Shown: positions 8,851 through 19,400, counted from the stretch's first letter. The stretch is DNA of 64,000 bases from Streptomyces sp. NBC_00554 (GCF_041431135.1 NZ_CP107799.1:6200001-6264000); one strand, 5' to 3'. Numbers and translations: made by a program. The notes: a model not told the origin generated them from the letters alone.

Positions 8851-10653
8851 GTGACTACCACCGCCGCCAGTGCCGCTTCCTCGTCCCATCACCTTTCACC
8901 CGCCTTTCCCGGCCGCGCCCCCTGGGGCACCGCCGGCAAGCTGCGTGCCTGGCAGCAGAGGGCGATGGAGAGGTACGTCCAGGAGCAGCCACGCGACTTC
9001 CTGGCCGTCGCCACACCCGGCGCCGGCAAGACGACGTTCGCGCTGACGCTCGCGTCCTGGCTGCTGCATCACCATGTCATCCAGCAGGTGACCGTGGTCG
9101 CGCCGACCGAGCATCTGAAGAAGCAGTGGGCGGAGGCGGCCGCGCGGATAGGGATCAAGCTGGATCCCGAGTACAGCGCGGGGCCGCTCAGCAAGGAGTA
9201 CCAGGGCGTCGCCGTGACGTACGCCGGTGTCGGTGTGCGGCCCATGCTGCACCGGAACCGGGTGGAGCAGCGCAAGACCCTCGTCATCCTCGACGAGATC
9301 CACCACGCCGGTGACTCCAAGTCGTGGGGCGAGGCGTGCCTGGAGGCGTTCGAGCCCGCCACGCGGCGCCTCGCGCTCACCGGTACGCCCTTCCGGTCCG
9401 ACACCAACCCCATCCCCTTCGTGACGTACGAGGAGGGGAGGGACGGGATCCGGCGGTCCTCCGCCGACTACACCTATGGGTACGGGTCCGCCCTCGGCGA
9501 CGGCGTCGTGCGGCCCGTCATCTTCCTCTCCTACAGCGGCAACATGCGGTGGCGTACGAAGGCCGGCGACGAGATCGCCGCCCGGCTCGGCGAGCCGATG
9601 ACCAAGGACGCCATCTCGCAGGCCTGGCGCACCGCCCTCGACCCGCGCGGCGAGTGGATGCCGAGTGTGCTGCGCGCCGCGGATCAGCGGCTGACGGAGG
9701 TGCGCAAGGGCATCCCGGACGCCGGTGCGCTCGTCATCGCCTCCGACCAGGAGTCGGCCCGCGCCTACGCCAAGCTCATTCGCGACATCACCGGGACCAA
9801 GGCCACCCTCGTCCTGTCCGACGACACCGGCGCCTCGAACCGTATCGACGAGTTCAGCCACAGCGAGGACCGGTGGATGGTCGCGGTGCGGATGGTGTCC
9901 GAGGGCGTGGACGTGCCGCGGCTCGCCGTCGGCGTGTACGCCACCACCATCTCCACGCCCCTCTTCTTCGCACAGGCCGTCGGACGCTTCGTGCGCTCCC
10001 GGCGCCGCGGCGAGACCGCCTCCGTCTTCCTGCCGACCATTCCCAACCTCCTCGGCTTCGCGAGCGAGATGGAGGTCGAGCGCGACCACGTCCTCGACAA
10101 GCCCAAGAAGGAGGGCGAGGAGGACCCGTACGCCGACTCCGAGAAGGAGATGGAGGAGGCGAACCGGGAGGAGGACGAGGACACCGGGGAGCAGGAGCAG
10201 TTCTCCTTCGAGGCGCTGGAGTCCGAGGCCGTCTTCGACCGGGTGCTGTACGACGGCGCCGAGTTCGGCATGCAGGCCCACCCGGGGAGCGCGGAGGAGC
10301 AGGACTACCTGGGGATTCCGGGGCTGCTCGAACCCGACCAGGTGCAGCTCCTGCTCCAGAAGCGGCAGGCCCGGCAGATTGCGCACAGCCGCAAGAAGCC
10401 GGATGAGGAAGCGGACCTTCTCGAACTGCCCGCCGAGCGTCGGCCCGTGGTCTCCCACAAGGAGATGCTGGAGCTCAGAAAGCAGCTCAACACCATGGTC
10501 GGCGCGTACGTCCACCAGAGCGGCAAGCCGCACGGTGTCATCCACACCGAGCTGCGGCGCGTGTGCGGGGGGCCGCCGAGCGCGGAGGCGACGGCGGGCC
10601 AGCTGCGGCAGCGGATCGCCAAGGTGCAGGAGTGGGCCACGCGGATGCGGTGA
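8851..10653 (+). CDS. DEAD/DEAH-box superfamily 2 helicase
   Basis: A 600-residue SF2 ATPase starting at GTG 8851. Visible motifs are the Q-like LRAWQQRAMER, Walker A TPGAGKTTF (about residue 52), Walker B DEIHH (about residue 148), motif III LTGTPFR, and motif VI-like QAVGRFVRSRRRGE in the second RecA domain. The region after residue 410 is very acidic (EEANREEDEDTGEQEQ) and is probably an interdomain or regulatory tail. It resembles the stand-alone conserved Streptomyces helicases related to UvrB/RecG-type restriction subunits (ResIII/HelC). No nuclease or methylase is adjacent, so a DNA repair or nucleic acid remodelling role is more likely than restriction. Confidence 0.9.
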   Translation: MTTTAASAASSSHHLSPAFPGRAPWGTAGKLRAWQQRAMERYVQEQPRDFLAVATPGAGKTTFALTLASWLLHHHVIQQVTVVAPTEHLKKQWAEAAARIGIKLDPEYSAGPLSKEYQGVAVTYAGVGVRPMLHRNRVEQRKTLVILDEIHHAGDSKSWGEACLEAFEPATRRLALTGTPFRSDTNPIPFVTYEEGRDGIRRSSADYTYGYGSALGDGVVRPVIFLSYSGNMRWRTKAGDEIAARLGEPMTKDAISQAWRTALDPRGEWMPSVLRAADQRLTEVRKGIPDAGALVIASDQESARAYAKLIRDITGTKATLVLSDDTGASNRIDEFSHSEDRWMVAVRMVSEGVDVPRLAVGVYATTISTPLFFAQAVGRFVRSRRRGETASVFLPTIPNLLGFASEMEVERDHVLDKPKKEGEEDPYADSEKEMEEANREEDEDTGEQEQFSFEALESEAVFDRVLYDGAEFGMQAHPGSAEEQDYLGIPGLLEPDQVQLLLQKRQARQIAHSRKKPDEEADLLELPAERRPVVSHKEMLELRKQLNTMVGAYVHQSGKPHGVIHTELRRVCGGPPSAEATAGQLRQRIAKVQEWATRMR

Positions 10654-11148
10654 CGCTGGGCGCTTTGCCTGGGCGGTGAGGGTGGGGACCGGCGTGGGTG
10701 TTCGGGTCTGCGCCGGGCGGGTGCTCCGAGTGACCGGCGCGCATACGTATCCGCGCGGGGCGTGTGGCCCGGAGTGCGGCGCGTGGCTGCGGGTGCGTGC
10801 GGGCGTGTTTCGTCGGGTGCCGGCGTGTGCTGTGGCGTGTGCGCTCTGTGTAAGGGGCGTGCACGCCGGGTGGCGGGCGCCGTGCGAATCGGGGCAAACG
10901 AAATCAGTCCGTACCAGCCGATGACCGGATTCTGGACGGTGCCTTCCGCTGAGCGAACCGGCTCGCTACTGTCCCGCTACGCACACGCCCCGTGGCAGCG
11001 CCGCCGCGGAGCGCAGCCGTGAAGCGACTCCGCCCGGGAGAACCGGGTCGCCAGCCGACCGGCGGCCTCTGTAGCGCGTCGCCGACGGGACTCGGTGTCG
11101 CAACCGCCGCGAGGGGGCCGTCGACCTCACCACTAAGGAGTGGGCGTC
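10654..11148 (+). other. Non-coding stretch between helicase and IclR regulator
   Basis: About 495 bases with no convincing frame. The first 230 bases are G/T-rich with many short GTGTG and GCGGG runs. The last 250, after a lower-GC patch near 10895 (GGCAAACGAAATCAGT), lead to AAGGAG at 11135-11140 before the IclR gene. No strong hairpin or tRNA was seen; it probably holds the regulator's promoter. Confidence 0.4.
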
Positions 11149-11790
11149 GTGACCGCGGAGACCTCTCAGACGCTCGACCGGGGACTGCGCGTCCTCAAGC
11201 TGCTCGCCGACACCGATCATGGGCTGACCGTCACCGAACTCTCGAACAAACTGGGAGTGAACCGGACCGTTGTGTACCGGTTGCTCGCCACGTTGGAGCA
11301 GCACGCTCTCGTACGGCGTGATCTGGGCGGCCGTGCCCGGGTCGGGCTCGGGGTGCTGCGGCTCGGGCGACAGGTGCATCCGCTGGTGCGGGAGGCCGCG
11401 CTGCCCGCGTTGCGCTCGCTCGCGGAGGACATCGGGGCGACGGCCCATCTCACGCTTGTCGACGGGACCGAGGCGCTTGCCGTCGCTGTTGTCGAGCCCA
11501 CGTGGACGGATTACCACGTTGCCTATCGTGCCGGTTTCCGGCATCCGCTGGACCGGGGGGCTGCGGGGCGGGCGATTCTTGCCGCGCGGCAGGCGCCGGT
11601 GGGGGAGTGCGGGTTCACTTTGACGCATGGGGAGTTGGAGGCGGGGGCCAGTGGGGCTGCGGCTCCTCTTGTCGGGGTTACCGGGGTGGAGGGGAGTGTG
11701 GGTGTGGTGATGCTTGCGGACTCCGTGCCGGAGCGGGTGGGGCCGCGGGTGTTGGATGCGGCTCGGGAGGTCGCGGACGCGTTGCGCTGA
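11149..11790 (+). CDS. IclR-family transcriptional regulator
   Basis: A 213-residue regulator. The GTG at 11149 is favoured because AAGGAG sits eight bases upstream; an alternative GTG at 11140 lies within that site. The N-terminal winged helix (LDRGLRVLKLLADTDHGLTVTELSNKLGVNRTVVYRLLATLEQHALV) is classic IclR. It is followed by the effector-binding domain (LRSLAEDIGATAHLTLVDGTEALAV, RHPLDRGAAGRAIL). IclR proteins sense small organic acids. The target is not evident; the S16 protease gene lies 83 bases downstream in the same direction. Confidence 0.9.
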   Translation: MTAETSQTLDRGLRVLKLLADTDHGLTVTELSNKLGVNRTVVYRLLATLEQHALVRRDLGGRARVGLGVLRLGRQVHPLVREAALPALRSLAEDIGATAHLTLVDGTEALAVAVVEPTWTDYHVAYRAGFRHPLDRGAAGRAILAARQAPVGECGFTLTHGELEAGASGAAAPLVGVTGVEGSVGVVMLADSVPERVGPRVLDAAREVADALR

Positions 11791-11873
11791 CGGCGGCCCC
11801 GACAGCAACCGTGACATCAGCTGTACGACTGCCCGCGGCCGAGCGTGTCAGCCCGTCCCGTTAGATTGATCCC

Positions 11874-12665
11874 GTGCTCTCTCGCCTCACGCGCCCCCAA
11901 GCCGTCGCCGTCTGTGCTCTGCCCGTCGTGGGTCTGATCGCCACGGCCCTGTTCGCGCCGCTGCCGTTCTCGGTGGCGCAGCCGGGGATGACGGCGAACG
12001 TTCTCGGTGCGGACCAGGACACCCCGGTGATCACGATCTCCGGGGCGGCCACCCGGGACACGAGCGGGCAGCTGCGGATGACGACCATCGAGGCGACCGG
12101 TCCTGACGCGCATGTCTCGCTCGGTGCGGTGATCGACGGCTGGTTCCGCACCGACCAGGCCGTCATGCCGCGCGACTCCGTCTATCCGACCGGGGACAGC
12201 GTCAAGGAGATCGAGCAGCACAACGAGGCCCAGATGAAGGAGTCGCAGGACGCGGCGACCGAGGCCGCGCTGAACTACCTCGACCTCAGCGACAAGAACG
12301 TCAAGGTCACCCTGGAGCTCGCGGATGTCGGCGGGCCCAGCGCCGGCCTGCTGTTCACCCTCGGGATCATCGACAAGCTCGACGGCGACGGCACCGGCGG
12401 CGACCTCACGGGCGGCCGCACCATCGCCGGTACGGGCACGATCGACGTCGACGGGACGGTGGGCGCGGTGGGTGGCGTGGCCCTGAAGACACAGGCCGCG
12501 CGGCGGGATGGGGCGACGGTGTTCCTGGTCCCGAAGGCCGAGTGCTCCGACGCCAAGTCCGAGCTTCCGAAGGGGCTGCGGCTGGTTCCGGTGACCACGC
12601 TGAAGGGTGCCGTGAGTGCGTTGGTGGCGCTGGAGACGGGGAAGGGCTCGGTACCGAGCTGCTAG
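11874..12665 (+). CDS. Membrane-anchored S16 (Lon-type) serine protease
   Basis: A 263-residue protein starting at GTG. The N-terminal hydrophobic segment (AVAVCALPVVGLIATALFA) is a signal anchor. The C-terminal half is a Lon-type proteolytic domain with the catalytic Ser in GGPSAGLLFTL (about residue 162) and the partner Lys in VALKTQAARRDGA (about residue 204), the Ser-Lys dyad of family S16. There is no AAA+ ATPase and I see no PDZ domain. It is therefore shorter than YlbL-like relatives and should act outside the membrane. TAGATT lies seven bases before the GTG, so the transcript may be leaderless. Confidence 0.85.
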   Translation: MLSRLTRPQAVAVCALPVVGLIATALFAPLPFSVAQPGMTANVLGADQDTPVITISGAATRDTSGQLRMTTIEATGPDAHVSLGAVIDGWFRTDQAVMPRDSVYPTGDSVKEIEQHNEAQMKESQDAATEAALNYLDLSDKNVKVTLELADVGGPSAGLLFTLGIIDKLDGDGTGGDLTGGRTIAGTGTIDVDGTVGAVGGVALKTQAARRDGATVFLVPKAECSDAKSELPKGLRLVPVTTLKGAVSALVALETGKGSVPSC

Positions 12666-12820
12666 GGCCTGTCCGTTGTGGGCCGCGGACCGGCCGAGCC
12701 GTTGTCATGCCGCGACGAAACGGCGGCCCCTGACGCTCAACTAACCCACAGGGAACGGTGATTGCCCCGTCCCGCTTCCGATGGCTGCGATATTCGAAAG
12801 CCCCTTCGGAGGTGGCATTG

Positions 12821-14413
12821 ATGAGTATCGCGGAAGCGTCCCCTGCCGACAGCACGGCGCGTCGTGTCGCCGACCTGGCGCGCCGACAGGAGCAGGCCCT
12901 GGCCGCGGCGCCGGCCAGGGCGGTGGACCGGCAGCGGGAGCGCGGGCGGCAGACGGCGCGAGCGCGGATCGAGCGGTTGATGGACGCGGGTTCCTTCACC
13001 GAGACCGACGTCTTCGTACGGGCGCGCGCGGGGGACGACGACAAGCGGCCGTACGGCGACGGGGTGATCACCGGATTCGGCACGATCGACGGGCGCCAGG
13101 TCTGTGTCTTCGCCCAGGATGCCACCGTGTTCGGCGGGAGCATGGGCGAGGCCTTCGGCGAGAAGGTCGTCAAGGTCATGGACCTGGCGCTGAAGACAGG
13201 CTGCCCGGTCATCGGGCTGAACGACTCCGGCGGCGCCCGCATCCAGGAGGGCGTGGCCTCGCTCGCGCTCTACGCCGAGTTGGTGCGGCGCAATGTGGAG
13301 GCGTCCGGGGTCATCCCGCAGATCTCGGTGATCATGGGGCCGTGTGCGGGCGGAGCCGCGTACTCGCCGGCGATCACCGACTTCACGGTGATGGTGGACG
13401 GTACCTCGCACATGTTCGTCACCGGCCCGGACGTCATCGAGGCGGTCACCGGGGAGCGCACCACCGCCGAGGAGCTCGGCGGCGCCCGGGCCAGCAACAC
13501 CGAGAACGGCAACGCGCACTTCCTCGCCGACGACGAGGACGAGGCCCTGGACACCGTACGCGACCTGTTGTCGTACCTCCCGGCCAACAACCGCGAGCGG
13601 CCGCCCGAATACGCCCCGGCCTACACCGGCCTCGCCCCGACGCCCGCTGATCTGCGGCTGGACGACCTGGTCCCGGACCGCCCCGGCCTGGCCTACGACA
13701 TGGGCGAGATCGTCCGCACGGTCGTCGACGACGGCGAACTCTGCGAGGTGCACGCGCTCTTCGCGCCCAACATCCTCTGTGCCCTCGCCCGGGTCGAGGG
13801 CCGGTCGGTGGGCGTGGTCGCCAACCAGCCACTCCACTCCGCCGGCGTACTGGACATCGACGCCTCCGAGAAGGCGGCCCGCTTCGTCCGGTTCTGCGAC
13901 GCCTTCGGCATCCCGCTGCTGACCTTCACCGATGTCCCCGGCTACCTGTCGGGGGCCCGGCAGGAGCGCGGCGGCATCATCCGGCGCGGCGCCAAGCTGC
14001 TGTACGCGTACGCCGAAGCCACCGTGCCCAAGGTGACGGTCGTGGTGCGCAAGGCCTACGGCGGAGGCTATGCCGTCATGGGCTCCAAGCACCTCGGCGC
14101 CGACGTCAACGTCGCCTGGCCCACCGCCCGGATCGCCGTCATGGGCGCCGAGGGCGCGGTCAGCGTCATACACCGGCGCGAACTCGCCGACGCCGCCGCC
14201 GAGAGTGAGGAGAGGGCGGCGTCGCTGCGCGCCCGCCTCGTCGAGCGCTACGAGGCCACCTACGCCACCCCCTATGCCGCCGCCGAGCGCGGCTACATCG
14301 ACGCCGTCATCCCGCCGCACGAGACGCGGGCGCACATCAACCGGGCGCTGCGCGCCCTGCGCACCAAGCGTGCCGCCGTCCCCGAGCGGCGGCACGGCAA
14401 CATCCCGCTGTAA
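12821..14413 (+). CDS. Acyl-CoA carboxylase carboxyltransferase beta subunit (AccD/PccB family)
   Basis: ATG 12821 has a good site (GGAGGTGG) and gives 530 residues, the usual length. The biotin-dependent carboxyltransferase fold is plain. The N half has FGGSMGEAFGEKVVKVMD and the oxyanion-hole motif GPCAGGAAYSPAITDF. The C half has GGGYAVMGSKHLGADVN, and the end (HGNIPL) matches actinobacterial PccB/AccD proteins. It would transfer CO2 from biotin to an acyl-CoA and make the carboxyacyl-CoA extender for a PKS. No biotin-carrying alpha subunit is nearby, so it must use one encoded elsewhere. It is 43 bases upstream of the acyl-AMP ligase gene, like AccD4 beside FadD32/Pks13. Chain-length preference cannot be read; overall it looks closer to PccB than to AccD4. 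Confidence 0.93.
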   Translation: MSIAEASPADSTARRVADLARRQEQALAAAPARAVDRQRERGRQTARARIERLMDAGSFTETDVFVRARAGDDDKRPYGDGVITGFGTIDGRQVCVFAQDATVFGGSMGEAFGEKVVKVMDLALKTGCPVIGLNDSGGARIQEGVASLALYAELVRRNVEASGVIPQISVIMGPCAGGAAYSPAITDFTVMVDGTSHMFVTGPDVIEAVTGERTTAEELGGARASNTENGNAHFLADDEDEALDTVRDLLSYLPANNRERPPEYAPAYTGLAPTPADLRLDDLVPDRPGLAYDMGEIVRTVVDDGELCEVHALFAPNILCALARVEGRSVGVVANQPLHSAGVLDIDASEKAARFVRFCDAFGIPLLTFTDVPGYLSGARQERGGIIRRGAKLLYAYAEATVPKVTVVVRKAYGGGYAVMGSKHLGADVNVAWPTARIAVMGAEGAVSVIHRRELADAAAESEERAASLRARLVERYEATYATPYAAAERGYIDAVIPPHETRAHINRALRALRTKRAAVPERRHGNIPL

Positions 14414-14456
14414 ACGCATTGGCCGCCGTGACCGCAGTGACATGAGGAGCCGCCCC

Positions 14457-16472
14457 ATGCCCGCGCACCCCCTGACCGACGCCGACCCCTTTCCCGGCAC
14501 CCTCCCCGCCCTGCTGGAGCACTGGGCCGCCGCCACCCCGGCCCGCCGTGCCTTCACCTTCGTCGACCACCCCACGTACGACTCCCGGGGCGTCCACCGC
14601 ACCCTCACCTGGCGCCGCCTCGACCTGCGCACCCGGGCCGTCGCCGCCCGGATCGCCCGCAGTACCGCCCCCGGCGACCGGGTCGCCCTGCTCTGCCCGC
14701 AGGGTCCCGACTTCGTCATCGGCTTCCTGGCCGCACTGGCGGCCGGCCGCGTCGCCGTCCCGATGTTCACCCCCGACCTGCCGGGACACGGCGACCGGCT
14801 CGCCGCCGTGCTCGGCGACGCGCGCCCCTCCGCCGTGCTCACCACCCGCGACAGCCTCGACACCGTACGAACCTTTCTCGACGACCAGCAGATACTGACA
14901 ACGCTGCTCGCCACCGACCTCGTCCCGGACAGCGAGGCCGAAGGCTGGCAGCCGCCCGAAGTGGCGGAGAGATCCACCGCCTACCTTCAATACACCTCCG
15001 GATCCACCCGGGTTCCGGCCGGCGTCGAGATCTCCCACGCCAATGTCGTGGCCAACGCCCGCCAGGCGCTGACCGCCTACGGTGCCGACGAGCACCCCGT
15101 CACCACCGTCGGCTGGCTGCCGCTCTACCACGACATGGGGCTCGTCCTCAGCGTCGCGGCCCCCGTCGTACGCGGACTGCTGTCCGTCCTCATGGACCCC
15201 GCCGACTTCCTCCAGCGGCCGGCCCGCTGGCTGCGGCTGCTCGCCGACCACCCGGGCGCGATCAGCGCGGCACCCAACTTCGCGTACGACTACTGCGCTT
15301 CGGCGATCGGCGAGGAGGAGAAGGCCGGGCTCCGGCTCGACGGCGTCACCGCGCTGATCAACGGCAGCGAGCCGGTCCGCCCCGCGACCGCCGAGCGCTT
15401 CCACGCCGCCTTCGCCGCGCAGGGACTGCCGGCGGGCGTGCACTGTCCCTCGTACGGACTTGCCGAGGCCACCGTCTTCGTCTGCGCCGCCCGGCCCGGC
15501 GACCCGGTACGCAGCTTCGCCCTCGACCGCGAGGCGCTGGCCGCGGGCAAGGCCCTGCCCGTCCCGCCCGGCAACCCGGGGGCCGTCCACCTCGCCGGCT
15601 GCGGCGCGCCGGCCGGCCAGCGGGTCAGGATCGCCGACCCCGCCACCCGCACCGCTCTGGGGGAGGGCGAGGTCGGCGAGATCTGGGTCCAGGGCCCCAA
15701 CATCGGCCGCGGCTACTGGAACCGAGGCCCGCAGACCCGGCGCGTCTTCCACGCCGCCCTGCACGGCGCGTCCGGCGACTGGCTGCGCACCGGCGACCTC
15801 GGCATGACCCTGGACGGCCAACTCCTGGTCACCGGCCGCCTCAAGGACCTGGTCATCGTCGACGGCCGCAACCACTACCCCCAGGACCTCGAAGCCACCG
15901 CCCAGGCAGCCCACCCCGCCATCCGCAGCGACCGCCTCGCCGCTTTCGCCGTCATCCTGGCCGACGGCACGGAAGGCGCTGTCGTGGTCGCCGAGCACGG
16001 CCGTGCCGTCGCCGCCCCCGACCGCGATCCGGCCGAGGTGGGCCGTGCCGTCCGTGCCGCCCTGTCCGCCCGCCACGGCCTGCGCCTCGCCGACCTCGCC
16101 CTGGTCCCGCCGGGCACGATCCCGCGTACGTCCAGCGGCAAGGTCTCGCGGTCCCTGACCCGGACGCGGTACCTGGACGGTGAGTACGCCGCACCGGAAC
16201 CCGGCGAGGCCGGGACCGTGACGCGGACGCCGGGGCCGTCCGGCGAGCAGGCCCTCAGCCGGTCGAGCCGGCACACCGTCACCGCGCCCGGGCCGCATGC
16301 CTCTGCAGGGGCGACCCCCGGCGCGCCTACCGTCACGCGGCCGATGTCCGGCGCCGTGCCGGGCGGTATCGCTGCGTGGCCGGCATCGGATGCTCCGGAG
16401 GATCGCGGGCCAGGCGGCGCACCGGGTGCGCCGCACCGCAGCGTGCCTGCAGCAGGCGGTGGTGCCCCGTGA
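14457..16472 (+). CDS. Fatty-acyl-AMP ligase (FAAL, FadD32-like) loading the downstream PKS
   Basis: ATG 14457 is preceded by GAGGAG and gives 671 residues. Adenylation motifs are QYTSGSTRVPAGVEISH near residue 180, LPLYHDMGLV near 222, RTGDLG near 444, GRLKDLVIVDGRNHYPQDLE near 461 and the C-terminal RTSSGKVSRS. The GRNHYPQDLE variant marks FAALs, which pass acyl-AMP straight to an acyl carrier protein instead of CoA. After the catalytic core comes a Pro/Gly/Thr-rich tail of about 90 residues, not normal for FadD32 and probably a linker. The stop overlaps the PKS start (GTGA), so the two proteins are made together. The PKS begins with an ACP, the expected acceptor. Confidence 0.92.
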   Translation: MPAHPLTDADPFPGTLPALLEHWAAATPARRAFTFVDHPTYDSRGVHRTLTWRRLDLRTRAVAARIARSTAPGDRVALLCPQGPDFVIGFLAALAAGRVAVPMFTPDLPGHGDRLAAVLGDARPSAVLTTRDSLDTVRTFLDDQQILTTLLATDLVPDSEAEGWQPPEVAERSTAYLQYTSGSTRVPAGVEISHANVVANARQALTAYGADEHPVTTVGWLPLYHDMGLVLSVAAPVVRGLLSVLMDPADFLQRPARWLRLLADHPGAISAAPNFAYDYCASAIGEEEKAGLRLDGVTALINGSEPVRPATAERFHAAFAAQGLPAGVHCPSYGLAEATVFVCAARPGDPVRSFALDREALAAGKALPVPPGNPGAVHLAGCGAPAGQRVRIADPATRTALGEGEVGEIWVQGPNIGRGYWNRGPQTRRVFHAALHGASGDWLRTGDLGMTLDGQLLVTGRLKDLVIVDGRNHYPQDLEATAQAAHPAIRSDRLAAFAVILADGTEGAVVVAEHGRAVAAPDRDPAEVGRAVRAALSARHGLRLADLALVPPGTIPRTSSGKVSRSLTRTRYLDGEYAAPEPGEAGTVTRTPGPSGEQALSRSSRHTVTAPGPHASAGATPGAPTVTRPMSGAVPGGIAAWPASDAPEDRGPGGAPGAPHRSVPAAGGGAP

Positions 16473-19400
16473 CGGCCGCCGACGCCGAGGCGCTGCGGCG
16501 GCTGATCACCGAACGCGTCGCCTCGTGGGCCGGGACGGCCCCGGCCGAAGTCGCCGGGGACCGGCCGTTGGCGGACTACGGGATGTCGTCGCGGGACGCG
16601 GTGGCACTCACCGGCGAGCTGGTCCGGGAGATCGGGCGGGCGCTGCCCGCGACGCTGCTGTGGGAGACCAGCACGGTGGACGGCCTGGTGAGGCGGCTGA
16701 GCGCGGTGGCCGAGCAGGCACCGCTGATCACCGCGTCCGGCCACGCGATGCCGCTCCGGTCCGGCCGCGCGGGCCGGGCTCCTCGTGGGGGCACGGGTGG
16801 GGGTCCTCCACCGGCCTGGCGGCTGGGAGGCGCCCCCACCGGCCGAAGGCCGGGGGAGTCCCTCTCGGGAGAACGCGGTCTGCCGGCGACGCTGCCCGAA
16901 CCGTCCGACGAGCCGGTCGCCGTGGTCGGCGTCGGCTGCCGGCTGCCCGGCGGCGTACGCGGGCCCGGCGACTACTGGCGGCTGCTCACGGACGGCACCG
17001 ACGCCGTCTCCACCATGCCCGCCGACCGCTGGAGCGACTTCACGGCACCGCCGGACACCGCCCGGCAGGGCGGCTACCTCGGCTCGCTGGACGAGATCGC
17101 CGGATTCGACGCCGAGTTCTTCCGGATCAGCCCGAGCGAGGCGGCCGTGATGGACCCGCAGCAGCGCATGCTGCTCGAGGTCGTCCACGAGGCGCTGGAC
17201 CACGCCGCCATCCCGGCCGCGTCCCTCGCCGGGACCGCTACCGGCGTCTGGGTCGGCATCTCGTCCAACGAGTACGGGCAGCTCACCGGTACCGACCCCG
17301 CCGCCGTCGACCACCGGGCCCCCACCGGTGCGGCGCCGAGCATCGCGGCCGGACGGCTGAGTTACGTACTCGATCTGCGCGGCCCGAGCGTGGCGATCGA
17401 CACCGCCTGCTCGTCATCGCTGGTCGCCGTCCACCAGGCGTGCGTGAGCCTGCGCACCGGCGAGAGCGACATGGCGCTGGCAGCCGGGGTCAACCTTCTG
17501 CTGGCCCCGGCCGTCACCGTCGCCTTCGGCAGGGCCGGGGCCCTGGCACCCGACGGCCGCTGCAAGTCCTTCTCCGCCGACGCGGACGGCATCGGCCGGA
17601 GCGAGGGCTGCGCCGTCGCGGTGCTCAAGCGGCTGCCGGACGCGCTGCGCGACGGCGACCGGGTGCTGGCCGTGATCCGGGCCACCGCCGTCAACTCCGA
17701 CGGGCGCTCCAACGGCCTGATGGCGCCCAACCCCGAAGCACAGCGGGCCCTTCTGGAGGCGGCGTACGGCCGGGCCGGCCTCGACCCGGCCACCGTCGAC
17801 CTCGTCGAGGCGCACGGCACCGGCACCCCGCTCGGCGACCCGATCGAGGCGGACGCGCTCACCGCCGTACTGGGCCGCGAACGCGACCTGGACCAGCCGC
17901 TGTTGCTCGGCTCCGCCAAGAGCAACCTCGGCCACCTCGAATCGGCCGCCGGGATCGCCGGGCTGGTCAAGACCGTGCTCGCGCTGCACCACGACCGGAT
18001 ACCGCCGTCACTGCACTGCGAGCGGCCCGCCCCCGCCGACCCCCGGCTGCGCGTCGTCACCGAGCCTGAGCCCTGGCCCCGCTACGGCGGCACGGCCGTC
18101 GCGGGGGTGTCCGCCTTCGGCTTCGGCGGCACCAACGCCCATGCCGTACTGGAGGAATGGCAGCCGTCGGACCAGCCGCCCGCCACCCCCGCGCCGCCCG
18201 ACATCCTGCAGCTCAGCGACGCCGACGCCGCCCGGGTCCGTGACACCGCAGGCCGCATCGCCGACTGGCTCGACACCCCCGACGGCCGCACCGCCGGCCT
18301 CGGCGACCTCGCCCGCACCCTGGCCGGCCGCACCGGCCGGGGCCCCGTCCGCGCCGCCGTCACCGCCCGCGACCGCCCCGGCCTGACCGCGTCGCTGCGC
18401 GCTCTCGCCGAGGCCCGGCCCGACCGGGGGGTCGTCACCGGCGACCGCGACCGCATCGGCCCCGGCGTGGTCTGGGTCTTCTCCGGCTACGGCGGCCAGT
18501 GGCCCGGCATGGGCCGCGAACTCCTCGCCGCCGAACCGGCGTTCGCCGCCGCCGTCGAGAAGCTCGAACCCGCCCTCGCCGCCGCCTGCGGCATCTCCCT
18601 CCACGAGAGCCTGGAGCGCGGCACCGGCCTGGACCGCCTGGACACCGCCCAGCCCGTCCTGTTCGGCATGCAGGTCGCCCTCGCCGAACTCTGGCGTGCG
18701 TACGGCGTCGAACCCGCCGCGGTCATCGGCCACTCCATGGGCGAGGTCGCCGCCGCAGTCACCGCGGGCGGCCTCGACCCCGAGGACGGCGCCCGCGTCA
18801 TCGCCGTACGCTCCCGGCTGCTCACCTCGCTCAGCGGTGGGGCGATGGCCGTCGTCGACCTGGACGACACCGAACTCGCCGCGATCTCAAGCGACTTCCC
18901 CGGCGTCCACGTCGCCGTCCACTCCTCGCCCGGCCAGAAGGTGGTGACCGGCGAGGCCGCCGCAGTCGCCCGCCTCGCCGACCGTCTCACCGCGCTCGGC
19001 CGCCCGGCGCGCACCATGCCCGTCCGGGGCGCCGGCCACTCGCCGCAGGTCGACCCGCTGCTTCCCGAACTGACCGCCCGGCTGGACGACGTACGGGGCA
19101 AGGCCGCGCCCGTACGCGGCTACTCCACCGTCCACGACGACCCCAGAGCCCCCACGGCCTACGACGCCGCCCACTGGGCCGCCAACCTCCGCCGCCCGGT
19201 CCGCCTCGCCCAGGCCCTCGCGGCCGCCGCCGAGGACGGCCACACCGCCTTCGTCGAGATCTCCCCGCACCCCACCCTCCTGCACCCCCTCGCCCAGACC
19301 CTCCCCGACGCCCTCGCCCTCCCCACGCTCCGCCGCGGCACCGACGCCCCGCTCACCTTCCGCGGCCACGTCGCCGCCCTGCACGCCGCCGGGCACCCGC

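Noticed and set aside
8896..10545. 549-residue minus frame opposite the helicase
   Set aside because: No recognisable domain; it is opposite a helicase with all motifs.
12737..16436. Long minus frames opposite AccD and FAAL (12737-14977, 14337-16436)
   Set aside because: Composition and lack of motifs mark them as shadows.
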